In this document: piece after piece, positions 58,234 through 64,000 of the stretch
Numbering within the stretch: position 1 is the first letter of the stretch
How the letters are laid out: every line of letters starts with the position of its first letter
From: an uncultured Lachnospiraceae bacterium
GTDB taxonomy: Bacteria > Bacillota > Clostridia > Lachnospirales > Lachnospiraceae
Assembly (NCBI GenBank): GCA_947367855.1
Contig: CANBFE010000002.1
Span: forward strand, 186,001 to 250,000
Direction: 5' to 3'
DNA: 64,000 nucleotides
Made by a program: the position numbers and the translations under genes
Notes under the pieces: model-generated
Database searches by the model: none
Seen by the model: only the letters and a program-made list of their open reading frames with translations
What the model was told of the DNA's origin: nothing

Positions 58234-60621
58234 GTGGATATTCAGAGTATTCTTAAGCAGGTGGATGCCTTTTTTGAGACAGGCAGACCGGGGGACGCGG
58301 AAAAACTGATGTTACAGTCCGTGGAACAGGCAGGGCAGGAAGGGGAGGACGGGGTGGTGCTCCAGCTTCTGAATGAATTGATCGGTTATTATCGGGAGAC
58401 AAGCCAGAAGGAGAGGGTATACCAGACTGTGGCACAGGCTCTGGAACAGGCGCTGCGTATGGGACTGGAGGGAACGATTCCCTATGCAACCACGCTGCTG
58501 AATGCGGCCACGGCGTACAGAGCCTGCGGCAGGTTGGAGGAAGCCATGGAGTATTACAATCAGGTTCAGGAGCTTTACCACAGGCTGTTGAAGCCTGATG
58601 ATATGCTGATGGCAGGCCTGAAGAACAATATAAGCCTTCTGTTTCAGGAGATGGGGAATTACGGGCAGGCAAAGGAACGGCTTCTGGAGGCCCTGGCCAT
58701 TGTAGAGAAGAACGGGGCTGCCTATGAAACCGGGGTTACCTATGCCAATCTGGCAGGTACCTGCATGCAGCTTGGGGAGAACAGGGAGGCCTATGACTAT
58801 GCCATGAAGTCCCTGGAGGTGTTTGGGGCGGAGCATGTGGAAGACAGTCATTCCGCTGCGGCGCTGGCCACTTTGGGAGCCTGTTTTTTCCATGAGGGGG
58901 CATTCGGGGAGGCGTTGGACTACTACAGGAAGGCCATGGAGACTGTTGAGAGGAATCTGGGCCGCAATGCCTATTATGAAAGGCTGCGGGAGAACGTGGA
59001 GGCCTGTGAGAAGGTAAAGGCCTGCAGGAAGGGCGGAAGCTCCGGCAGGGATGACAGAGCGGCAGACGGCAGTTCGGGGGATGAAACCGGAAAGGGTCTG
59101 GCCCTGTCCAGGGCATATTATGAGGAATATGGCAGACCGATGATCAGGGAACGGTTTGCGGAGTGGGAAGATAAGCTGGCGGTGGGACTGGCAGGAAGAG
59201 GGTCCGACTGCTTCGGATTTGACGACGAGTTTTCCCGGGATCATGACTGGGGACCGGATTTCTGTATATGGGTTACAGAGGAAACCTACAGGGCCGTGGG
59301 GGAGGAGCTGCAACGCGCCTATGAGACGCTGCCCGGTACTTTTCAGGGATATACCCGGGGGGCGCATGTAAACGGGCGGAACCGCAGGGGAGTGATCCGG
59401 ATTTCCGATTTTTACAGGGAGCTGACAGGGGCAGAGGAGTATGAGGACATAGACTGGAAGACGGTCAGCGACGCCTCTCTGGCGGCTGCAGTGAACGGGG
59501 AGGTTTTCCGGGATGAGGAAGGCGTTTTTTCGGCTTTCCGGGAGAAGCTGATGAGGGGATATCCGGAGGAAATCCGGTACCTGAAGCTTGCGGAAGGTTC
59601 TGCGCGATATGCCCAGTCCGCACAGTATAATTATCCGAGAATTTTGGGCAGGAAGGACAGGATCACGGCTGAAATGGTTCTCTGGGAGGGGATAAAGGAG
59701 GCCATGAAGCTTCAGCATTATATAGAAGGAAAATATCCTCCCCATGACAAGTGGCTTTTACGCAGCATGCAGGAATCTCCGGAAGGAGCCCGGGCTGCGG
59801 AGCAGATACGGAAAATTGCAGCAGCTCTGGGCAGTGGGGAGGACCGGCAGGCGCAGCAGCATGTGGAAGATCTTGGGAAATATCTGGCCATGGAGATGTA
59901 CGGGGAAGGTTTTATCAGCGATACGGAAAGTTATCTGGACGCCCACAGTGAGGAACTGGTATTTAAGGCCTCTCTTGCAGAGAAGGAGAGTGGGGAACTG
60001 GTGGAGGAAATCGCCAGGCTGGAATTTGAAGCCTTTGACAAAGTGAAAAATGAGGGCGGCAGGGCAAGCTGCCAGAATGACTGGGCGACGTTTTCCATTA
60101 TGCGGAAAAGCCAGTACCTGACCTGGAACCGGGCGATGCTGCTTCAGTATCTTTATGATTTTCACAGGGAATATCACAGGGGGCATAATTTGATCGAGGA
60201 AAAATACGGCCGCATGATGGAGAGCACTGCTCCGGAAAAGTACAGGGAGATAAAATCACATTTTCCGGAGCTGACCCAGGAAAAGAAGGCTATTATAGAG
60301 CAGATTGTCGGGCTGCAGGTGGGATGGATGGAGAGTTTCAGCGCAGCATATCCTGTACTGGCGGGCAATGCCAGAAAGATTCATACCTCTGAGGACACGG
60401 CGGAGGATACCTCCTATGAGACTTATCTGAGAGGAGAGCTTGGGACCTATTCCGATAAAATGTTGGAATTATATGGCAGGTATGTGGTGGAGTATGCGCA
60501 TGCGGGCAGGAACACCGCCTATGATATTATGGAAAACAGTGTAAAGATGTACGGGTATAAAGATATAGACACAGCGGAGAGGGAAATAGGAGATTATGAA
60601 AAACTGCCCTTTTCTGGATGA
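58234..60621 (+). CDS. TPR / DUF4037 nucleotidyltransferase-like / DUF4125 fusion protein
   Basis: A 795-aa multi-domain protein. Residues about 1-260 are five or six tetratricopeptide-type helical repeats (for example ERLLEALAIVEKNGAAYETG). A charged linker follows. About 300-570 is a DUF4037-type domain with GSDCFGFDDEFSRDHDWGP, a metal-binding nucleotidyltransferase pattern. About 590-785 is a DUF4125-type helical domain (ASCQNDWATFSIMRKSQYLT). Start GTG at 58234 follows GGAGAGTGGG. It has no signal or membrane segment. The fusion suggests a sensor or scaffold joined to an RNA- or metabolite-modifying enzyme, but no substrate is known. Confidence 0.85.
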   Translation: MDIQSILKQVDAFFETGRPGDAEKLMLQSVEQAGQEGEDGVVLQLLNELIGYYRETSQKERVYQTVAQALEQALRMGLEGTIPYATTLLNAATAYRACGRLEEAMEYYNQVQELYHRLLKPDDMLMAGLKNNISLLFQEMGNYGQAKERLLEALAIVEKNGAAYETGVTYANLAGTCMQLGENREAYDYAMKSLEVFGAEHVEDSHSAAALATLGACFFHEGAFGEALDYYRKAMETVERNLGRNAYYERLRENVEACEKVKACRKGGSSGRDDRAADGSSGDETGKGLALSRAYYEEYGRPMIRERFAEWEDKLAVGLAGRGSDCFGFDDEFSRDHDWGPDFCIWVTEETYRAVGEELQRAYETLPGTFQGYTRGAHVNGRNRRGVIRISDFYRELTGAEEYEDIDWKTVSDASLAAAVNGEVFRDEEGVFSAFREKLMRGYPEEIRYLKLAEGSARYAQSAQYNYPRILGRKDRITAEMVLWEGIKEAMKLQHYIEGKYPPHDKWLLRSMQESPEGARAAEQIRKIAAALGSGEDRQAQQHVEDLGKYLAMEMYGEGFISDTESYLDAHSEELVFKASLAEKESGELVEEIARLEFEAFDKVKNEGGRASCQNDWATFSIMRKSQYLTWNRAMLLQYLYDFHREYHRGHNLIEEKYGRMMESTAPEKYREIKSHFPELTQEKKAIIEQIVGLQVGWMESFSAAYPVLAGNARKIHTSEDTAEDTSYETYLRGELGTYSDKMLELYGRYVVEYAHAGRNTAYDIMENSVKMYGYKDIDTAEREIGDYEKLPFSG

Positions 60622-60746
60622 TTTGCTGTTACCGCATAAAGATTGAAAAACTGCACAGGCTGTATTGCGGCCCAAATTCCACCGGCTTTTTCAGGCCGGT
60701 TTCCCGGAAGACAGGGCTGACAGATACGAAAGGAGCATGTGCGGAT

Positions 60747-61004
60747 ATGATCGGAATCGGAGAAAACGGTGTATATGAGGGCACGGCCTTCCCGGAGCTT
60801 CCTCTTGGATTTGGAATGTCCCTGGCCATGAATGCGGGAGCCATGAGCGGCTATGCAGGACTCACCGAGGCGAAAAAGGAAGAAGTGATTCACCGCTGCA
60901 GGGACGCCAGGACTAAGAAGGAAATGCAGAAAATTGTGGATTCTCTGGTACCTGGCTCAGATGTGCAGGAAGTATTTGAGGAGGAGAAGGATTTATTCAG
61001 TTAA
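60747..61004 (+). CDS. Small conserved hypothetical protein, 85 aa
   Basis: An 85-aa protein of unknown function. MIGIGENGVYEGTAFPELPL is followed by GFGMSLAMN, then a basic helix (RCRDARTKKEMQKIVDSLV) and an acidic tail. No membrane segment or binding motif is evident. The ATG at 60747 has AAAGGAGC about 11 bases upstream; the longer open frame from 60618 is not supported. It lies 125 bases after the TPR gene. It shows no clear similarity to secreted or toxin proteins. Confidence 0.75.
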   Translation: MIGIGENGVYEGTAFPELPLGFGMSLAMNAGAMSGYAGLTEAKKEEVIHRCRDARTKKEMQKIVDSLVPGSDVQEVFEEEKDLFS

Positions 61005-61005
61005 G

Positions 61006-61024
61006 GGAATTTTACTAAAATTCC
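61006..61024. repeat. Perfect AT-rich palindrome between convergent genes
   Basis: GGAATTTTA and TAAAATTCC flank a single C (9+1+9). It lies in the 24-base gap between the 85-aa gene and the SDR gene. With no loop it would form a poor RNA hairpin, but it could be a binding site. Confidence 0.55.
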
Positions 61025-61028
61025 GTAT

Positions 61029-61766
61029 TTATGTGAACCATCCGCCGTCTATAGTGATAATCTGGCCTGTCATATAGGAGGGGGCATGGGCCACCTGAAA
61101 TACCAGTTCGGCAACCTCTCCGGGGGAACCGGGCCTGTCGGCAGGAATTTCCTCTGTCAGGGCGGCAAGATCCTCCGGGGACAGGCTGCTGTTCATGGCT
61201 GTATCAATGAGGCCGCAGGCTATGGCGTTTACCTGGATGCGGCTGGGGGCAAGTTCTTTTGCCAGGGCCTTTGTAAAGGCGTTCACGCCGCCCTTTGAAG
61301 CGGAGTAAGCCACTTCCATGGAGGCCCCCTGGGTTCCCCAGACGGATGAAATATTTATAATGCTGCCGCTGTGGTTTTTCAGCATCAGGGGGATGGCTGC
61401 CCTGCAGGTATAAAAGCAGGAATCCAGATTCACTGCCATAATCCGGCGCCATTCCTGTGCGCTCATCTGGGACAGCAGGCTGAAATGCGCTGTCCCTGCG
61501 TTGTTTACAAGCACATCCAGGCGCTGTGTCCGGGAGAACAGGCGGAGAACATCCTCTTCTGACCCCATGTCGGCCTGCACGGGCAGACAGTGGATTCCGC
61601 AGAGGGACTCCAGGCTGTCTGCCAGACTGCGGAGGGTGTCCATGGAACTGCTGCAGGTGAGAATCAGGTCATAGCCGTGCCTGGCAAAAATTTCCGCCGT
61701 TGCTTTGCCAATGCCTCTGGAGGCCCCGGTGATCATGGCGCATTTTCTGGTATTGTCTCCTGTCAT
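61029..61766 (-). CDS. Short-chain dehydrogenase/reductase, FabG-like
   Basis: A 245-aa NAD(P)H-dependent reductase. TGASRGIGKATAE binds the cofactor; NNAGTAHFS, the Ser in NISSVWG and YSASKGG (Tyr and Lys) form the active site; QIITIDGGWFT is the C-terminus. It is similar in plan to FabG but lies far from the fatty-acid operon, so it may serve another ketone substrate. The start at 61766 is chosen for AAAGGAAGAA upstream; a frame from 61805 has no better site. Confidence 0.9.
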   Translation of the reverse strand: MTGDNTRKCAMITGASRGIGKATAEIFARHGYDLILTCSSSMDTLRSLADSLESLCGIHCLPVQADMGSEEDVLRLFSRTQRLDVLVNNAGTAHFSLLSQMSAQEWRRIMAVNLDSCFYTCRAAIPLMLKNHSGSIINISSVWGTQGASMEVAYSASKGGVNAFTKALAKELAPSRIQVNAIACGLIDTAMNSSLSPEDLAALTEEIPADRPGSPGEVAELVFQVAHAPSYMTGQIITIDGGWFT

Positions 61767-61857
61767 GGAATTCTTCCTTTCTGTATTTTCTTCAGGTTTT
61801 CCCATTGTAACACAGAGAAGTTTTTTTTTCCAGATTTATTAAGAATTTGGACTGCGG

Positions 61858-61886
61858 TTGACAGGATCTTCCAGGGCGGATATGAT
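61858..61886 (+). promoter_or_regulatory. Sigma-A promoter for capA-like gene
   Basis: TTGACA (61858-61863), a 17-base spacer and TATGAT (61881-61886), 30 bases before the ATG. Confidence 0.65.
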
Positions 61887-61916
61887 AAAATGAAAAACAG
61901 CGCGGGGAGGCATGGA

Positions 61917-63200
61917 ATGAGTTATATGGGAAAAAACAAAATGAAACATAAGAATTTCCGGGGGATGCTGCTTGCAGCCTGTATCCTGGCTGTGTTCCTT
62001 CAGGGCTGCGGAAAAACCGGGGGAGAGGAAAACGTACCTGTCCTGGAGGACGGCGTGCCGCTGCAGGAGATAAAAGTGGACCTGGTCCGGGAGGAAAGCT
62101 TTCCGGGGGAAGCAGGGGGGGAGGACAGCGCGGAAGGCCCTGCAGACGGGGACCAGGAAGGGGGGAACGAGCCGGATTCTCCGGAGATTACATTGGTTAT
62201 GGTGGGAGACATACTTCTGCACACACCTGTGGCCCAGAGCGCAGAACTGGAGAATGGCGGTTATGATTTTGGAGCACTGTTCGGGGAAATGAAGGGAGAG
62301 ATTGCAGAGGCAGATCTTGCCCTGGTGAACCAGGAGGTGATTATCGGCGGCGGGGAGCTGGGAGTGTCAGGTTATCCGACTTTCAACGCCCCCTATGAAC
62401 TGGGGGATGCCCTGGCGGAAGCTGGGTTTGATGTGGTGCTCCATGCCACCAACCATGCGCTTGACAAGGGGAAAAAGGGAATCCTGAACTGCCTTTCCTT
62501 CTGGCAGGAGCAGCATCCTGAGCTGGCGGTGCTGGGGATTCACGGCAGTCAGGCTTCCCAGGATGAGATTTATGTGTATGAGCAGGAGGGAATCCGCCTG
62601 GCCGTGTTGAATTATACATATGGCACCAACGGAATTCCGCTGCCGCAGGATATGCCCTACAGTGTGGATCTGCTGGACAGGGACAGGGTGGCGGATGACC
62701 TTCAGGAGGCCCGGGAACTGGCGGATTTCGTGATTGTCTGTCCCCACTGGGGAACGGAATATGTTCTGGATGCAGTGGAGGAACAGCGGGAGTGGGCGGA
62801 ATTTATGGCCGAAAACGGGGCAGACCTGATACTGGGAACCCACCCACATGTGATAGAGCCTGTGGAGTGGACGGAAGGAAGAGAGGCGCTGGTCTATTAT
62901 TCCCTGGGAAATTTTGTCAACTGGACTTCCGGTACCGGGGAAGGGGTGGCAAACCGTATGGTGGGAGGCATGGCCCGGGTTACCATAGGACTGGATGATC
63001 AGGGGGAGGCTGTGATCAGGTCCTACGGGGTGGAGCCTCTGGTCTGCCATGTGGAGCAGGGATTTGGGGGCGTCAGGGTTTATCCCCTTGACAGTTACAC
63101 GGAGGAACTGGCCGGACGGAATGAGATTGTGAGGCAGGACGAGACTTTTTCCCTGGAATACTGCAGGAATCTGGCGGAAAGGGTTTTTGGCAGTTTTTGA
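61917..63200 (+). CDS. CapA-family lipoprotein (poly-gamma-glutamate synthesis type)
   Basis: A 427-aa lipoprotein. The signal peptide ends in the lipobox FLQGC. An acidic Gly/Glu-rich linker leads to the metallophosphatase-like CapA domain: MVGDILLHTPV, ALVNQEVI, LHATNHALDKG, CPHWGTEY and LGTHPHVIEP hold the likely metal ligands. CapA/PgsA proteins take part in polyglutamate capsule making in some bacteria, but no capB or capC is nearby, so another surface polymer is possible. GGGGAGGC before the ATG at 61917 fixes the start. Confidence 0.9.
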   Translation: MSYMGKNKMKHKNFRGMLLAACILAVFLQGCGKTGGEENVPVLEDGVPLQEIKVDLVREESFPGEAGGEDSAEGPADGDQEGGNEPDSPEITLVMVGDILLHTPVAQSAELENGGYDFGALFGEMKGEIAEADLALVNQEVIIGGGELGVSGYPTFNAPYELGDALAEAGFDVVLHATNHALDKGKKGILNCLSFWQEQHPELAVLGIHGSQASQDEIYVYEQEGIRLAVLNYTYGTNGIPLPQDMPYSVDLLDRDRVADDLQEARELADFVIVCPHWGTEYVLDAVEEQREWAEFMAENGADLILGTHPHVIEPVEWTEGREALVYYSLGNFVNWTSGTGEGVANRMVGGMARVTIGLDDQGEAVIRSYGVEPLVCHVEQGFGGVRVYPLDSYTEELAGRNEIVRQDETFSLEYCRNLAERVFGSF

Positions 63201-63239
63201 TTTTCCAGTGAAATCCAGTGAAATACCGGGGACTATCGG

Positions 63240-63268
63240 TTGACAAACTGACTTTCCGATGCTAAGCT
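63240..63268 (+). promoter_or_regulatory. Sigma-A promoter for Ig-like protein gene
   Basis: TTGACA (63240-63245), a 17-base spacer and TAAGCT (63263-63268). The -10 is weak. Confidence 0.4.
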
Positions 63269-63309
63269 TTGGTAGGAGGGATTCTGCACAGGAATCCGGC
63301 AAAGGGAAG

Positions 63310-64000
63310 GTGGAAGAAGCATTGGTGGAAAACAGGAGAAAAAAGAGGAAGGGGAGGAGGGCGGCTGCCCTGGCCGGAACTTTTATGTTGGCCGGAGCCG
63401 GTCTGCTCTTTTTCTATTTTCGGATTTATAAAGTAGAGCCCGTATTCAGTGAGATGACCTGGGAATACGGTGACTCTGTGAGTCAAAACATAGAAGATTA
63501 TATATCCGGTACGGAATGGTCCGTACAGTTGGGGGAACTGGATTTGTCCGGGGTGGACGAAGCGCATACGGGAACCTATCAGGCCTTGGTCTATCATGGC
63601 AGGGACTGCTTTACATATGAATTGACCATCCAGGATACGGTGGCACCAGAAATTTTCTGGAAGGATGGTCAGATTTACCTGGCAGTGGATACGGACTGCA
63701 GGGTGGAGGATGTAATCGAAGCCATAGAGGATGTGGACCCGGGGGCGGAGGCTTTCTTCTTTGACGGGGGAGAGCTTTCCAGGGAGATAAGATTCGACCG
63801 GACAGGTCAATACGATGTGGAGATTGTGGCCAGGGACAGTTCCGGGAATGAAAGCAGGGGAAATGTTTCCATTATTGTGGATACGGCCCCTGTATTTGAA
63901 GGTATCCGCGATTTTTACTGCATTCCGGGCAGTGAGCCGGATTATCTTGAGGCAGTGTCAGCCCGGGACGATCTGGACGGGGATCTTACCGGTGTCATCC
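63310..64000 (+). CDS. Ig-like (DUF5011-type) surface protein, cut by window end
   Basis: The first 230 codons of a larger protein. A basic N-terminus (NRRKKRKGRRAA) and one membrane helix (LAGTFMLAGAGLLFFYF) anchor it. Repeated Ig-like modules follow, with DTVAPEIFW and DTAPVFEGI linkers and the DDLDGDLTG calcium-site-like motif typical of DUF5011/HYR-type surface domains. Start GTG at 63310 has AAAGGGAAG directly upstream; an in-frame ATG at 63259 overlaps the promoter. The 3' end lies beyond the window, so catalytic domains cannot be excluded. Confidence 0.8.
   Translation, partial: MEEALVENRRKKRKGRRAAALAGTFMLAGAGLLFFYFRIYKVEPVFSEMTWEYGDSVSQNIEDYISGTEWSVQLGELDLSGVDEAHTGTYQALVYHGRDCFTYELTIQDTVAPEIFWKDGQIYLAVDTDCRVEDVIEAIEDVDPGAEAFFFDGGELSREIRFDRTGQYDVEIVARDSSGNESRGNVSIIVDTAPVFEGIRDFYCIPGSEPDYLEAVSARDDLDGDLTGVI

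Noticed and set aside
58312..59745. Minus-strand frame of 477 codons opposite the TPR gene
   Set aside because: Antisense to a protein with clear domains; no start site support.

Overview
The window looks like a chromosomal segment of a spore-forming Clostridia of the Lachnospiraceae type. The evidence is spoIIM and spoVA genes, a FabK/FabT-type fatty-acid operon, a Firmicutes-order S10-spc-alpha ribosomal superoperon with a KOW protein between map and infA, a zinc-type S14, an unusually long L17, and many lipoproteins and LytTR/ECF regulators. GC is moderate to high, about 50% by eye, except for an AT-rich patch near 6.4-7.9 kb. The species cannot be fixed from sequence reading alone.

Layout. 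Bases 1-3150 hold the end of a class I/II aminotransferase, spoIIM, and spoVAB-spoVAA-spoVAC behind a sigma-G-like promoter; spoVAD and spoVAE do not follow. Bases 3300-3520 carry a compact type I toxin-antitoxin candidate: a 28-aa holin-like toxin on the minus strand and a convergent short RNA with a strong promoter and a shared 15-bp terminator hairpin. A LytTR regulator and GHKL kinase follow on the minus strand, then a group II intron remnant and two AT-rich genes. Bases 8.1-11.1 kb hold nanE, a ROK kinase, and a yybP-ykoY (Mn2+) riboswitch with its terminator in front of a CaCA-family cation antiporter. Bases 11.1-17.1 kb hold small membrane proteins, a zinc-ribbon/leucine-rich-repeat protein, an LprI-like lipoprotein, an esterase, dcd and the free-methionine sulfoxide reductase.

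Bases 17.2-27.2 kb form a type II fatty-acid synthesis operon, acpP-fabK-fabD-fabG-fabF-fabZ-accDA(fused)-fabH, followed by fabT (MarR) and a cardiolipin synthase. Three FabT-like palindromes lie at the acpP promoter. accB and accC are absent. An ECF sigma/anti-sigma pair with an autoregulatory-looking promoter, an acyltransferase and a methyltransferase follow.

Bases 31.1-48.5 kb are the ribosomal superoperon from rpsJ to rplQ, including secY, adk, map, infA, rpmJ and rpoA, with several structured spacers. The usual downstream block ecfA1-ecfA2-ecfT-truA-rplM-rpsI is present, but a MATE transporter and a minus-strand M15 peptidase lie between rplQ and ecfA1. Bases 55.8-64 kb hold an AAA ATPase with a nuclease-like C-terminus, small conserved proteins, a PAP2 phosphatase, a TPR/DUF4037/DUF4125 protein, an SDR reductase, a CapA lipoprotein and the start of an Ig-like surface protein cut by the window end.

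The best candidates for something new are the toxin-antitoxin locus, the Mn-riboswitch-controlled CaCA antiporter, the AccD-AccA fusion operon lacking accB/accC, the TPR-nucleotidyltransferase-DUF4125 protein, and the palindromic repeats within the ribosomal operon. No CRISPR array, rRNA, tRNA, prophage or complete insertion sequence was seen.
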